A stretch of DNA of 64,000 nt. Source: Bacillus sp. SORGH_AS_0510. GTDB taxonomy: Bacteria > Bacillota > Bacilli > Bacillales > Cytobacillaceae. The notes beneath the pieces were generated by a model. That model was given only the letters and a program-made list of their open reading frames with translations, did no database searches and was not told the DNA's origin. The DNA lies in NCBI RefSeq assembly GCF_030818775.1, contig NZ_JAUTAU010000001.1, forward strand, positions 2,670,001 to 2,734,000, in the 5' to 3' direction. This document shows positions 26,305-37,385 of the stretch, in pieces (the stretch's first letter is position 1; each line of letters starts with the position of its first letter). The translations under genes and the position numbers were made by a program.

Positions 26305-27249
26305 TTACAGTTTTTGACGCAGTTTTTCAATCATGTCTTTTGTCATTTTGTCTAAATCATACTTATAAGTAAAGCCCCATTCGTTCTTAGCCGCTGTTGC
26401 ATCAATTGAGTTTGGCCAACTATCGGCAATACTTTGACGAACTGGATCGACATTATATGAAATTTCGAAGCCAGGGATATACTTGGCAATACTTGCTGTA
26501 ATTTCTTCAGGGTCAAAACTCATAGCTGTTACGTTAAATGAATTGCGGTGAATCAATTTAGAAGAATCTGCTTCCATTAGGTCAACAATTGCATTTAAGG
26601 CATCCGGCATATACATCATATCCATATATGTCCCTTTATCAATATAAGAAGTATATTTACCATTCTTAATGGCTTCGTAATAAATCTCTACCGCATAATC
26701 AGTTGTTCCTCCACCAGGAAGTGCTACATAAGAAATTAAACCTGGAAAACGTAAGCCGCGAGTATCCACACCGAACTTGTGGTAATAGTAGTCCGATAAC
26801 AATTCTCCCGCCACTTTATTCACTCCATACATAGTGGTAGGTCGCATAATCGTGTCCTGTGGTGTACTGTCTTTAGGTGTCGTTGGACCAAAGGCTCCGA
26901 TGGAACTTGGCGTAAAGAATTGAGCGTTTAACTCTCTAGCCGTTTCTAATGCATTCATTAGACCGCCCATATTCAAATTCCAAGCAAATACAGGTTTTGC
27001 TTCAGCTGTAGCTGAAAGTAAGGCAGCTAAATGCATGACTGTATCTACTTGGTATTTTTTTGCCGTCTCCACCATTTTGTTTAGATCGGTTACATCAACC
27101 GTTTCAAAAGGCCCGCTATTTGCTGCCTCGCTGTCATTCTTCTTTATATCTGTAGCAATTACATTATCTGCTCCATAAATCTCTCTAAGCTTTAAAGTTA
27201 ATTCTGAACCAATTTGTCCTAAGGCACCTGTAATTAAAATCTTCTTCAT
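26305..27249 (-). CDS. tdh: L-threonine 3-dehydrogenase, SDR type
   Basis: The 314-residue extended SDR oxidises L-threonine to 2-amino-3-oxobutyrate with NAD+. It has [15 protein letters not shown] (nucleotide binding), SSIGAFGP and the catalytic Tyr/Lys in [15 protein letters not shown]. It lies about 95 bp downstream of kbl, whose product uses the oxobutyrate, and this pairing decides the substrate. It is of the short-chain epimerase-like Tdh class, not the zinc MDR type of E. coli. The operon has its own terminator. Confidence 0.9.
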   Translation of the reverse strand: MKKILITGALGQIGSELTLKLREIYGADNVIATDIKKNDSEAANSGPFETVDVTDLNKMVETAKKYQVDTVMHLAALLSATAEAKPVFAWNLNMGGLMNALETARELNAQFFTPSSIGAFGPTTPKDSTPQDTIMRPTTMYGVNKVAGELLSDYYYHKFGVDTRGLRFPGLISYVALPGGGTTDYAVEIYYEAIKNGKYTSYIDKGTYMDMMYMPDALNAIVDLMEADSSKLIHRNSFNVTAMSFDPEEITASIAKYIPGFEISYNVDPVRQSIADSWPNSIDATAAKNEWGFTYKYDLDKMTKDMIEKLRQKL

Positions 27250-27343
27250 TGTTTCTCCGTCCTCTTCACTTATGCTAAATAATTCAGTCTTACATTTATA
27301 GCTACGTCACGTTGTTTCTAAAGGTGACGTTCATACACAAAAA

Positions 27344-28534
27344 TTAAATAACGCCCATTTCTTTACCAACTTTTTCATAGATGGCAATCGCTTGATCAAG
27401 CATTTCCTTTGTATGCGCCGCAGTAGGCATATTACGTACCCGTCCTGTTCCTTTTGGTACAGTAGGGAATACAATGGATTTTGCATATACCCCTTCTTCA
27501 TTCAGACGTTTGCTGAATTGTTGGGTAAGTGCTTCGTCTCCAATGATACAAGGAGTAATAGGTGTTTCACTGTTACCAATATTAAATCCTAACTCTTTTA
27601 GACCTTTTTTTAGATAGTTTCCATTTTCCCAAAGCTTTTTGTTAAGCTCGGTACTTTCCATTAGAATTTCAATCGACTTCTTACTTGCAGCTACATCTGC
27701 GGGAGTAAGAGAAGTAGAAAATAAGAATGGACGGCTTCGTACCTTTAACCAGTCAATTAAATTTTTCTTTCCAGCTACGTAACCTCCAACGACACCAATG
27801 GCTTTAGATAGAGTTCCAATTTGGAAATCGATTTTATCAGAAAGTCCAAAGTGCTTTACTGTTCCGGCACCATCACCCAGTACTCCAGAACCATGTGCAT
27901 CATCAACATATGTAATCAAATCAAACTCTTCGGCAATTTTCACGATTTCAGGTAGTAAGGCAACGTCCCCATCCATTGAGAACACACCGTCAGTAATGAC
28001 CATGATTTTATTATAGAGTCCAGACTCTTTTGCCTCTTTTGCCTTTGCACGTAAGTCGTCCATGTCAGAGTGGTTAACACGAATAATTTTTGCTTTTGAA
28101 AGGCGGCAACCATCAATAATAGAGGCATGATTTAGTTCATCAGATAAAATGGCGTCATTTTTATCCATTACGGCAGAAATAGCTGCCATATTACAGTTAA
28201 AACCAGATTGGTAAGCAATCGCTGCTTCCGTGTGCTTAAATTCTGCTAATTTCTCTTCTAATTCAACATGAAGTTTAAGGGTTCCGTTGATTGTTCTAAC
28301 CGCACCCGCTCCAACGCCATATTTTTCTATAGCATCTTCAGCTGCTTTTTTTAACCGTTCGTCGGTCGCTAAACCTAAATAATTATTGGAAGAAAGGTTA
28401 ACTAGTTCTCTGCCGTTGATTTTAATAACAGGACCATTTGGGCTTTCAAGTGGGTCGATCACATTGTACAACCCTTTACCCTTTAGCTCCTCAAGGTTTT
28501 CATTTAAAAATTGCTCTAAAATCTTACTGGACAT
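27344..28534 (-). CDS. kbl: Glycine C-acetyltransferase (2-amino-3-ketobutyrate CoA ligase)
   Basis: The 396-residue PLP enzyme of the alpha-oxoamine synthase family splits 2-amino-3-oxobutyrate with CoA into glycine and acetyl-CoA. Visible are [43 protein letters not shown] and the PLP-lysine strand [19 protein letters not shown] 28534 lies 8 nt after AGGGGG; the upstream TTG at 28540 is too close. It is the first gene of a kbl-tdh threonine-degradation operon. Confidence 0.92.
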   Translation of the reverse strand: MSSKILEQFLNENLEELKGKGLYNVIDPLESPNGPVIKINGRELVNLSSNNYLGLATDERLKKAAEDAIEKYGVGAGAVRTINGTLKLHVELEEKLAEFKHTEAAIAYQSGFNCNMAAISAVMDKNDAILSDELNHASIIDGCRLSKAKIIRVNHSDMDDLRAKAKEAKESGLYNKIMVITDGVFSMDGDVALLPEIVKIAEEFDLITYVDDAHGSGVLGDGAGTVKHFGLSDKIDFQIGTLSKAIGVVGGYVAGKKNLIDWLKVRSRPFLFSTSLTPADVAASKKSIEILMESTELNKKLWENGNYLKKGLKELGFNIGNSETPITPCIIGDEALTQQFSKRLNEEGVYAKSIVFPTVPKGTGRVRNMPTAAHTKEMLDQAIAIYEKVGKEMGVI

Positions 28535-28856
28535 GTTCAATTCCCCCTAATTGCATTAGAAAGTAGTATTATTTTTCCTCTAGAAAACATTTGTCCGTCT
28601 CGAGTGGACAGTTGTTTGGATTTAAACAGCGTGATTAAAGGATTTATCCCCTATACTTTATCATAATTTTCTCGTGTTGTTCATATCTAGAGGACAAAAG
28701 TAAAAAATATTTTTTATTTTTTTTAGGATACCCTAACTAATAGGCCTTATTTCAAGAAATCTTCTTTTACTATTTTGTTCATTTTCAATATACACTCTTT
28801 ACGTTATAATCATTAAATTAAACAAACTCTTTGTCTGTTACGAAAGGATGTCAACC
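28535..28856. other. AT-rich divergent intergenic region kbl / small membrane protein
   Basis: I see no gene or tRNA here. It contains a short inverted repeat TGTCC-N9-GGACA (28600-28618 area) and a separated pair CCTCTAGA ... TCTAGAGG near 28577 and 28687. These could be operator or promoter elements for the divergent genes, but nothing specific is recognised. Confidence 0.4.
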
Positions 28857-29141
28857 TTGTCATTATTAGTTTCTTTAATTTATACCCTACTTGTCGGGAC
28901 CGTGTTTATCTTTTTGTTTAAACTTGCCTATGAATTCTTTTATGGAGAAAATCAGGAAAAGCAAATTAGCAAGATACATAAATACTTTAGTAAAGAAAAG
29001 GTCAAAAAAATCGATCAGTTGGAACATCTACCAAAAAAATATACGATGTATCAAGTGATTACGAATAAAGAGACCAAGAAAATAAAAGTGAAACCTGGCT
29101 ATAAAATTGTCAAAATGGTCTCAAAGGAGCAAAAAAAGTAG
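28857..29141 (+). CDS. Small single-pass membrane protein of unknown function
   Basis: The roughly 94-residue protein has one N-terminal membrane helix (LLVSLIYTLLVGTVFIFLFKLAYEFFY) and a very basic cytoplasmic tail (KVKKIDQ..., KETKKIKVKPGYKIVKM). ATG 28848 directly abuts the AAAGG site, so TTG 28857 is the likelier start. It is not recognised. It is divergent from kbl and convergent with the carboxyltransferase gene. Confidence 0.6.
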   Translation: MSLLVSLIYTLLVGTVFIFLFKLAYEFFYGENQEKQISKIHKYFSKEKVKKIDQLEHLPKKYTMYQVITNKETKKIKVKPGYKIVKMVSKEQKK

Positions 29142-29162
29142 ATTTAAGCTAATTTCTCACAC

Positions 29163-29191
29163 AAAAAAGGAACCATTGGAGGTTCCTTTTT
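29163..29191. terminator. Bidirectional terminator
   Basis: The perfect stem AAAAAGGAACC/GGTTCCTTTTT, with a small loop, lies between convergent stops. Confidence 0.88.
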
Positions 29192-29195
29192 AACG

Positions 29196-30743
29196 TTATA
29201 TTCCTGTTGGCCAGGTTGCCAGCAGTCGGTCACTTTTTTCCCGCTTAGTAGTAAGCAAGTACTCGAGGGATTGACAGAGAAATTTCCTTGTTTCACTTGG
29301 GTGGATGACGTCATCGATTAAATGTTTTGCCGCTGCTTTATAGGGTGAACTATCAAATGACCACAACTCTAACAGCTTCTTCCTTTCTTCTTTAGGATTT
29401 TCAGCAAATGCAAGTTCTCTGCCGAAAACCACGTTGACGCCAACCTCCGGTCCAGTAAAATTTATCTCTGCAGTCGGCCAGGCGACAACCAAATCTCCAC
29501 CCATACCAGGACCACACATATTACCATAGGCTGCACCAATACTTTTTCTTATTACTACCGATATTTTAGGTACCGTTGAGAGAGCCAAAGCCTGATTCCA
29601 AACCATTATTTTGGTAGGCATCTTTGCTTTTTCCGCTTCACTGCTGATACGAAAACCAGGGGTATCGTGTAAAAAAATAAGCGGGATATGGTAAGAATCG
29701 CATAGACAAATAAATTCCGTTGTTTTTTGACATTCTTGTGGACCAGGTGCCCCAGCATAATGATAAGGCTGGTTCGCAACGATTCCAACACAATGTCCAT
29801 TTAAATGAGCAAATGTGGTGATCAAGCCTCTACCAAATTTACGTTGATATTCAAAGGTAATTCCATCATCAACAATAACTTCGATGATTCTCTTCATATC
29901 ATACACACGATTGCTCTGCTGAGGTAGAATCGTTAATACTTCTTCAACAGAGCGGTAAGGATCATCGTTCGTTTGTCTCATGTTTGGACGTTCCCCTGCA
30001 TGTTGAGGCATATAGGAAAAATACGATTTTAACTGCTCTAAACACTCATCTTCAGTTGCACCATCTTCATCAATTTGACCTGTGAATCTATGATGAATGT
30101 CCACACCGCCAAGCTCATCAGGTGCTAACTTTTGGCCATTCGCAAGTTCAAGCATCCGCGGTCCAGCAATGGCCATGCATGTCCCTCGAAGTTGGGTGAC
30201 AAAATCAGAGGATACCGCCGCCCAGGTCGGCCCGCCAAAACTGTCCCCTAAAATAGCTGTCATGGTCGGGACTTGGCGGTGGAGTGTAAGCAGTTCACGT
30301 GGAAATAATTTATCGCTGATCCCATCGGACCCCATTCCATCAGGCATCCTTAAGCCGCCGCCTTCATGCAGGGAAAAAATGGGTAGTCCATTCTTAATGG
30401 CAAACTCATGAATACTTCTTGATTTACGAATATGGACATTCCCTTCCGTACCCGCAAAAACAGTCTTATCCCCGGCCTGGATGATTGCAGGTCTTCCATT
30501 GACCTTTCCTACCCCAGCAATTAGACCATCACCATAGCTTTTATGTTCCGTCCCTTTAACATCCGAGGTGTTCAGCATCCCAAGTTCCATAAACGTTCCC
30601 GTGTCTACTAATTTATGAATTCTTTCCCTTGCAGTCATTAGCCCTCGACTATGTTGGGCAACTATTTTTTCTGTGCCTCCCCCTAGTTGAGCAGCTTCTT
30701 TTCTTGCCTGAAGGTCATCTGTAAGCTTCTTAATTATTTCCAT
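29196..30743 (-). CDS. Acyl-CoA carboxylase carboxyltransferase (beta) subunit
   Basis: The 515-residue protein is a biotin-dependent carboxyltransferase of the propionyl-/methylcrotonyl-CoA carboxylase type. It has GLMTARERIHKLVD, GDGLIAGVGKVNGRP, oxyanion-hole segments GGGLRMPDG and a C-terminal IGAAYGNMCGPGMGGDLVVAWPTAEI. No biotin carboxylase or BCCP gene is adjacent, so partners must be elsewhere. It is 10 nt downstream of an acyl-CoA ligase, which would activate the acid that is then carboxylated. The exact acyl group is unknown. Confidence 0.85.
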   Translation of the reverse strand: MEIIKKLTDDLQARKEAAQLGGGTEKIVAQHSRGLMTARERIHKLVDTGTFMELGMLNTSDVKGTEHKSYGDGLIAGVGKVNGRPAIIQAGDKTVFAGTEGNVHIRKSRSIHEFAIKNGLPIFSLHEGGGLRMPDGMGSDGISDKLFPRELLTLHRQVPTMTAILGDSFGGPTWAAVSSDFVTQLRGTCMAIAGPRMLELANGQKLAPDELGGVDIHHRFTGQIDEDGATEDECLEQLKSYFSYMPQHAGERPNMRQTNDDPYRSVEEVLTILPQQSNRVYDMKRIIEVIVDDGITFEYQRKFGRGLITTFAHLNGHCVGIVANQPYHYAGAPGPQECQKTTEFICLCDSYHIPLIFLHDTPGFRISSEAEKAKMPTKIMVWNQALALSTVPKISVVIRKSIGAAYGNMCGPGMGGDLVVAWPTAEINFTGPEVGVNVVFGRELAFAENPKEERKKLLELWSFDSSPYKAAAKHLIDDVIHPSETRKFLCQSLEYLLTTKREKSDRLLATWPTGI

Positions 30744-30753
30744 CCTATCTCTC

Positions 30754-32412
30754 CTATTCTCCTCTCAATAACTTCCTAAGAACTTTCCCTGAAGTCGTAG
30801 AGGGAAGTTGATCAATAATCTCTACATACCGGGGATACTTATAGGAAGCCATGGTCTCTTTTGCCCAGCCAATAATATCATTAGGAGTAATACTGTTTTT
30901 TTCTGATTCTTTTAAGACAACAAATGCTTTAACCACTTCACCTTTTATGGGGTCAGGCACCCCAATTACCGCAGATTGACGGATGGCAGGATGAAGATTA
31001 AGCAAGGCTTCAACATCCTCTGGAAAAATACTGTATCCAGAACTTTTTATCATTTCTTTTATCCGGCCAAGAAAATATAAAAAGCCATCTTCGTCTAGGT
31101 ATCCGATATCACCTGTATGAACCCATCCGTCTTTTAGAGTCTCCGCTGTTGCATCAGGTCTGTTCAAATACCCTTTAAATACACCAGGACTTTTTACAAC
31201 AATTTCACCCTGTTTTCCGGCTGGCTGATCCTCACCTGTATCCAGGTCAACGATACGAATTTGAGTATCATAGATGGGAATCCCGCAAGAACCGTACTTA
31301 ATTTTTTCAATTGGCATAAAGGTATCACATGTATGGGTCTCACTTAGACCGTAGGCTGCTTCGAATAGCGTACAGCCCTTTGTTATTACACGCCAACTTT
31401 CCGCTAGTTCTTTCGTTACTTGTACACCAAAGCTCGTTGCCAAATTGGTTCTTAAACTAGAAAGGTCTCTTTCCTTGATGGCAGGTATCTGCAAAATAGC
31501 CCAATTCATAGGGGCGACGCTATACCAATATGTGACTCTCTCCTTTTCAATTGCTTCCACAGTGGCAAGTGGATCAAATCGAGTGAAGAGAACACAAGGT
31601 CTACCTGTATATATAGGACTATTAAGCCCCATAACCATTCCAGCAATATGACATAACGGAGCACTTGCTAATAATACCTCCTTATCATCCATTCCATTTG
31701 CTTGCTGTGATGCAGCTGTTTTAAATAACGCATTACCATACGTTAACATGGCTCCTTTCGGTCTTCCGGTAGTGCCGGAGGTGAAGACCATTAATCCGAT
31801 ATCATTCCATAAATCAATTGGTTCTTTCGTTTCATAGGGAATCTCGGTCTTTAGAATTTCACAGAAATCATCTGAATCTGTCATCTGTTGTTGTTTTGGT
31901 ATCAGGAGTTCCTCTGGAAACTTCCATTCAGGTTGTTGTGGCAGGAAATCATCATAGTTAGTGGTGACAACGAAGTGCAGTGGACGGGATTTTTCTTGCG
32001 CTTTTTTTACAAGGGAATAACCATCAGAACCAGTAATAATCCCTTCTATAGGGGCTTCTTCTAAATAATAAGCTAATTCATTCTCTTTAAACATAGGGTT
32101 CAATGGTACAACGATTCCGCCAAGTTTTTGAATGGCAAAATGAGCAATGATATACTGAGGACAGTTCTGTAAATAAAGGGCAACACAACTTCCTTTTTTA
32201 ACTCCCTTCCTATGTAAATAGTGTGAGAAGAGATTTACATATTCCGAAAGTTTACTCCAAGTTATTCTCGTCCCATAGAAAATGTAGGCAGTTTCGTTTG
32301 GAATTTCTTTACTATGCTGTTCCAAATAATCAACTAACGTTTTTTCTCCTTGCAAATAAGTCAGTTTATCGGGTAACTGCTTCGGCCAATAGGGGCGAGT
32401 CTTCTCTACCAT
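30754..32412 (-). CDS. Acyl-CoA synthetase (AMP-forming)
   Basis: The 552-residue protein belongs to the ANL superfamily. It has the P-loop MVFTSGTTGRPKGAMLTYGN, AAYGLSETHTC, the hinge GWVHTGDIGYLDEDGFLYFLGRIKEMIKSSGYSIFPEDVE and catalytic Lys in TTSGKVLRK. It activates a carboxylate to its CoA thioester; a medium- or long-chain fatty acid is plausible. GGAGGAATGTAA precedes ATG 32412. A CTAACCGGTTAG palindrome about 47 nt upstream is a likely repressor site. It forms an operon with the carboxyltransferase gene. Confidence 0.87.
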   Translation of the reverse strand: MVEKTRPYWPKQLPDKLTYLQGEKTLVDYLEQHSKEIPNETAYIFYGTRITWSKLSEYVNLFSHYLHRKGVKKGSCVALYLQNCPQYIIAHFAIQKLGGIVVPLNPMFKENELAYYLEEAPIEGIITGSDGYSLVKKAQEKSRPLHFVVTTNYDDFLPQQPEWKFPEELLIPKQQQMTDSDDFCEILKTEIPYETKEPIDLWNDIGLMVFTSGTTGRPKGAMLTYGNALFKTAASQQANGMDDKEVLLASAPLCHIAGMVMGLNSPIYTGRPCVLFTRFDPLATVEAIEKERVTYWYSVAPMNWAILQIPAIKERDLSSLRTNLATSFGVQVTKELAESWRVITKGCTLFEAAYGLSETHTCDTFMPIEKIKYGSCGIPIYDTQIRIVDLDTGEDQPAGKQGEIVVKSPGVFKGYLNRPDATAETLKDGWVHTGDIGYLDEDGFLYFLGRIKEMIKSSGYSIFPEDVEALLNLHPAIRQSAVIGVPDPIKGEVVKAFVVLKESEKNSITPNDIIGWAKETMASYKYPRYVEIIDQLPSTTSGKVLRKLLRGE

Positions 32413-32458
32413 TTACATTCCTCCAATTAAAGAATAGGATGTTTTGAAAAATTACATG

Positions 32459-32470
32459 CTAACCGGTTAG
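32459..32470. promoter_or_regulatory. Palindromic operator CTAACCGGTTAG
   Basis: This is a perfect 12-bp palindrome, weakly extended on both sides (AT-G ... T-AT). It lies between the acyl-CoA ligase start and the downstream end of the nitronate monooxygenase gene. The form resembles TetR-family sites that control fatty-acid genes. No TetR gene is visible in the window. Confidence 0.5.
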
Positions 32471-32548
32471 TATTTTTAAAGAAAAGAAGACCCTTAAATG
32501 GAGCCTTCTCTTCTCTCTCCTTACTACTTTTATTCAACTATAAACCTA

Positions 32549-33547
32549 TTAATTCACATGAACACCACTTAATTTACTAGCGCTACTATTCACTTTTTCT
32601 AGAGCCTCTTTATACTCTTCTTCTAATCGGTTAATAATGTCGGCAGTCGATTCAATTTTATCGATGGCACCAACCCCATGACCTGCGGACCAAATATCAC
32701 GCCATGCCTTTGATTTCGACTCTCTCTGCATACTATCAAAGTTAACCTGATCTTTTTTTACCAGTTGCTCAGGGTCTAATCCCGCTTTTACAATACTAGG
32801 CTTTAACATATTGCACATGACTCCAGAGAATGCATCTGTCAATACAATATCCTCTTGGGTTGACTCCACTAACATTTCTCTATATTCATCATTTGCCATG
32901 CTTTCTGTGGCGACAATAAAGCGTGTTCCCATATAAGCAAGGTCCGCACCCGCAGCCTGGGCCGCTAAAATTCCTTTACCTGTTGAAATCGACCCCGCCA
33001 AAACAATGATTCCATCCCAAAAACTTCTCACCATGTCGACAAAAGCAAAGCTATTAATTTGACCGGCATGGCCCCCAGCCCCACTTGCTACTAAAATTAG
33101 CCCATCGACACCTGTTTCAGCCGCCTTCTTAGCAAATTTTAAATCGCTTACATCAGAGAATACAAGACCGCCATATTCATGAACGATATCGACTACATGT
33201 TTTGGGCTACCTAGTGAGGTAATAACTAATTGTGGCTTATGCTTTTTAATCAGTTCTAATTCATCTTGAAGGCGGCTATAGCTGCTATGTACCACCATAT
33301 TCATAGCCCATGGTGCAATTTTCCGATCAGGATTTTTTGCGCGGGCTTGCTCGAGTTCTTCATTTAATTGCCCCATCCATTGATCAAGCATCTCAATAGG
33401 TCTTGCGTTCGGAGCCGGAAATGATCCAATTACACCATTTAAGCAACAATTTTTAACCAGATCTGGTCCTGAGACCAAAAACATCGGTGCAGAAATGACA
33501 GGAAGCTTTAGTTGAGCCCACCAATTTTCAGGAACACTTTTCTTCAT
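32549..33547 (-). CDS. Nitronate monooxygenase family protein (NPD)
   Basis: The 332-residue FMN-dependent protein has the NPD barrel: LPVISAPMFLVSGPDLV, LVASGAGGHAGQINSF, LAGSISTGKGILAAQAAGADLAYMGTRFIVATES. These bind FMN and include the catalytic His of GGHAG. It oxidises alkyl nitronates or acts as a related reductase; in fatty-acid contexts FabK-like functions also occur. ATG 33547 is 8 nt from AGGAG; the frame's upstream GTG is not needed. It precedes the acyl-CoA ligase operon in the same direction. Confidence 0.85.
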   Translation of the reverse strand: MKKSVPENWWAQLKLPVISAPMFLVSGPDLVKNCCLNGVIGSFPAPNARPIEMLDQWMGQLNEELEQARAKNPDRKIAPWAMNMVVHSSYSRLQDELELIKKHKPQLVITSLGSPKHVVDIVHEYGGLVFSDVSDLKFAKKAAETGVDGLILVASGAGGHAGQINSFAFVDMVRSFWDGIIVLAGSISTGKGILAAQAAGADLAYMGTRFIVATESMANDEYREMLVESTQEDIVLTDAFSGVMCNMLKPSIVKAGLDPEQLVKKDQVNFDSMQRESKSKAWRDIWSAGHGVGAIDKIESTADIINRLEEEYKEALEKVNSSASKLSGVHVN

Positions 33548-33712
33548 CGTACACACTCCTAATTTAGAATTTTCTGAACAAAAGACTCTCTTTTATAGTA
33601 ACTGAAAATGAATGGTTATTCAATCTTTGAAGTGATGAAATGTTAAATGGTGTAAAAAACGAACATTATTGATTTTATATATAACAATATACGCTTCTTC
33701 TGGAACTTACGG

Positions 33713-33740
33713 TTGATTTATAATAACACCATGCTATAAT
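33713..33740 (+). promoter_or_regulatory. Sigma-A promoter of xpt-pbuX
   Basis: TTGATT and TATAAT are separated by 16 nt, just upstream of the guanine aptamer, so transcription would begin about 20 nt before it. Confidence 0.65.
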
Positions 33741-33759
33741 GTAAATAAATTCATAAGTT

Positions 33760-34561
<802 letters not shown>

Positions 34562-34562
<1 letters not shown>

Positions 34563-35866
34563 TGAAACAACATCCTTTAAAAATCGCTTCGTTAGGAATT
34601 CAACATGTATTGGCCATGTATGCCGGAGCAGTGATTGTACCTCTGATTATCGGTGGTGCACTGAATTTTACTGGCGAACAATTAACGTATTTGGTTTCAA
34701 TAGACATTTTAATGTGCGGTATTGCAACTATTCTACAAGTTTGGCAAAATCGCTTTTTCGGGGTTGGTTTACCCATTGTTCTTGGTTGTACTTTTACCGC
34801 AGTAGGACCGATAATTTCAATTGGCAGCCAATACGGTATTTCTTCTATATATGGGTCTATCTTTATTTCCGGATTAATTGTCGTTCTTATTTCCAAATTT
34901 TTCAGTAAGCTGATTAAGTTCTTCCCTCCTGTTGTTACGGGCTCTGTGGTAACCATCATTGGGATCACCTTAATTCCTGTTGCAATGAATAATATGGCTG
35001 GCGGTCAAGGAAGCCCTGATTTTGGTAGTATCTCAAATATCAGCCTTGCCTTCGGTACCTTATTGTTTATCGTTTTGCTTTATCGTTTTACAAAAGGTTT
35101 TATCCGTTCTATTTCAATCCTATTAGGATTAGTGGCTGGAACAATTGCAGCCACATTCATGGGCAAGGTGAATTTTTCCGCCGTTGCTGATGCCTCATGG
35201 TTTCATATGGTAAAACCATTTTACTTTGGAACACCAACCTTTGAATTAACTCCGATTATCACAATGACTTTGGTCGCAATTGTAAGTCTAGTGGAGTCAA
35301 CAGGTGTTTATTTGGCCCTGAGCGATATCACTGGTAAAAAACTAACAGAGGATGATATATCTAGAGGATATCGAGCAGAAGGTTTAGCTAGTATTCTTGG
35401 TGCCTTATTTAATGCTTTCCCATATACCACCTACTCTCAAAACGTCGGTCTCGTTCAGTTATCTGGTGTGAAAGGGAAAAATGTCATTTATACAATGGGT
35501 GGAATTCTCGTGGTTCTTGGTTTTGTACCGAAAATTGGTGCCTTTACAACAGTCATCCCAACTTCTGTTCTTGGTGGGGCAATGGTAGCTATGTTCGGAA
35601 TGGTGATTGCCTATGGGATAAAAATGCTAAGCAAAGTAGATTTCGGCTCACAGGAAAATCTACTAATTATTGCTTGTTCCGTTGGTATGGGTCTCGGTGT
35701 TACAGCTGTTCCAGATTTATTTTCTCATCTTCCTGAAAGCATCAAAATCCTGACTAACAATGGTATAGTTGCTGGAAGTATATCTGCTATCCTATTAAAT
35801 ATTGTTTTTAATGTCATGAAGCCAGCAAAAAAAATACAAGCGGCTTCCACTTTAAAAGCTTCTTAA
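34562..35866 (+). CDS. pbuX: Xanthine permease
   Basis: The 434-residue NCS2 (NAT) transporter has about 14 hydrophobic segments and family motifs GVGLPIVLGCTFTAVGPI, FFPPVVTGSVVTIIGITL and SLVESTGVYLALSDITG. It imports xanthine for Xpt. It is translationally coupled to xpt by a 1-nt overlap. The pair is the classic riboswitch-controlled purine salvage operon. Confidence 0.95.
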
Positions 35867-35875
35867 ATAAAATAA

Positions 35876-35905
35876 AGGCGGAGCTACTCTATGCTCCGCC
35901 TAATA
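35876..35905 (-). terminator. Terminator at the gerPA-like gene end
   Basis: The stem AGGCGGAGC/GCTCCGCCT spans the stop of the reverse gene, and the reverse strand continues TTTATTTTATTT. On the plus strand, where pbuX ends, the T-tract is poor. Confidence 0.7.
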
Positions 35906-36075
35906 AAATCAATTAAACTTGTTACACTTCGCTGACTCGAAGAAATACTTTCATCTTCCCCTGAACCAGAAATTGACTTCGTAACGGAGATTGGTGCAAT
36001 ATAAACAGCGCCGCCAAAATTTACAATTCCACCAGATACAGTACCAATATTAACACATTCTTGTTTCTTCTCCAC
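35884..36075 (-). CDS. GerPA/GerPF-like spore germination protein
   Basis: The 63-residue protein contains VNIGTVSGGIVNFGGAVYIAPISVTKSISGSGEDE. This resembles the GerPA/GerPF family, small proteins of the spore inner coat that help germinants pass the coat. GTG 36075 follows GGGGGGAG. It stands alone here, outside any gerP operon. Confidence 0.78.
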   Translation of the reverse strand: MEKKQECVNIGTVSGGIVNFGGAVYIAPISVTKSISGSGEDESISSSQRSVTSLIDFIRRSIE

Positions 36076-36471
36076 TCTTTGCTCCCCCCTGCTTTTTTAC
36101 TATTATATGTACAAGTTCGGAGCTTGTCTAAGCAACTTCACTAATGGTGTTACTTTTCAGTGAATTTAATGTATTAGTTTCCCACGAACCTATCTTTTAT
36201 GAAGATAGGATTACGAAAATTACGAATGTCGAAAAATGGTCACAATTATCTGATTTAACAATTGTTTAGAACCCATGCACCAATATAGCGGTTTTTCTTA
36301 TATTATCAGGCAATTCCCTCATTCTTCTTAAAATCCAATATCTATATAATCGATTTTAATCAATTTAATAAATCGATTTAATGAATTTGTTTTAAAATAT
36401 CATTTATCTATAATTTTAAAGGCAAGGTTAAAACTACTGTATAAATCATAATAAATAAGGAGAATTTGTTT
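36076..36471. other. Intergenic region upstream of phnDCE
   Basis: No gene is visible. There is a hairpin CCTATCTT-TTATG-AAGATAGG (about 36190-36211). A pair of direct repeats AATCGATTT(T)AAT at 36348-36360 and 36371-36382 lies 23 bp apart, about 100 bp before phnD. Each contains the palindrome AATCGATT, so they may be operator half-sites. No clear tandem Pho box is seen. Confidence 0.45.
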
Positions 36472-37371
36472 ATGAAGAAATGGTTGTCTGCTATTATTAC
36501 TATATTATTGCTTCTTTCTTTAGCTGCTTGTGGACAGAAAGAGGACAAAGCAAGTGAAACAAAAAAAGAAACCAAAACTAAAGAAGTATTTAAGATAGGA
36601 GCAATTCCTGACCAGAATGCTGCCGACCTTGGTAAAGGAATGACGGCTGTTGCTGATTACTTAAGTGAAAAGACGGGCATGAAAGTGGAATTTGTTCCGT
36701 CTGTTGATTATGCTGCTCTTGTCACTGCTTTCCAACGTGGTGAGATCCATATGGCATGGTTTGGTGGTCTAACAAGTGTTCAAGCGATTAATCTTGTTCC
36801 TGACGCAGAATCATTTGCTCAAAGACCCAGAGATGCTGAGTTTCATTCCGTGTTTATTACTCAAGAGGGTTCTGGAATTAAATCCCTTAATGATATAAAA
36901 GGAAAATCATTCACTTTCGGCAGTGAAAGTTCTACATCTGGACATTTAATGCCACGTTACTTCATATCTGAAGCAGGAATCGATCCTAATAAAGACTTTG
37001 ATGGAAAACCTAATTTCTCTGGTTCACATGATACCACATATAAATTAATTGAGGCTGGTACCTATAAAGCTGGCGCGTTAAATGAGGCTGTTTGGCAGGC
37101 TGCTGTAAAAGAAGGAAAAGTGGATACAAATAAAGTAAAAGTTTTCTATACAACTCCAGCTTTCTATGACTACAACTGGACCATCAATAGCAATGTTGAT
37201 GATGTTTTTGGAAAAGGCTCAATGAAAAAAGTGGAGGATGCCATTCTTGGCATTACAACGGAACAAAAAGACATCACAGACTTTTTCCAAACTGATAAAT
37301 TTATAGAAACAAATAACGATAACTACAAAAAGATTCAAAAGGTTGCAAAGGAATTAAAGATTATTAAGTAG
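36472..37371 (+). CDS. phnD: Phosphate/phosphite/phosphonate-binding lipoprotein PhnD
   Basis: The 299-residue lipoprotein has the lipobox LSLAACGQ (Cys at about 20) and a PhnD-type periplasmic-binding fold: FKIGAIPDQNAADLGKGM, AWFGGLTSVQAI and SFTFGSESSTSGHLMPRYF. AAGGAG lies 9 nt before ATG 36472. It delivers phosphonate, phosphite or a related oxyanion to the PhnCE transporter encoded next. No C-P lyase genes are present, so uptake only is encoded here. Confidence 0.9.
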   Translation: MKKWLSAIITILLLLSLAACGQKEDKASETKKETKTKEVFKIGAIPDQNAADLGKGMTAVADYLSEKTGMKVEFVPSVDYAALVTAFQRGEIHMAWFGGLTSVQAINLVPDAESFAQRPRDAEFHSVFITQEGSGIKSLNDIKGKSFTFGSESSTSGHLMPRYFISEAGIDPNKDFDGKPNFSGSHDTTYKLIEAGTYKAGALNEAVWQAAVKEGKVDTNKVKVFYTTPAFYDYNWTINSNVDDVFGKGSMKKVEDAILGITTEQKDITDFFQTDKFIETNNDNYKKIQKVAKELKIIK

Positions 37372-37385
37372 TAGGTGTAATATTG

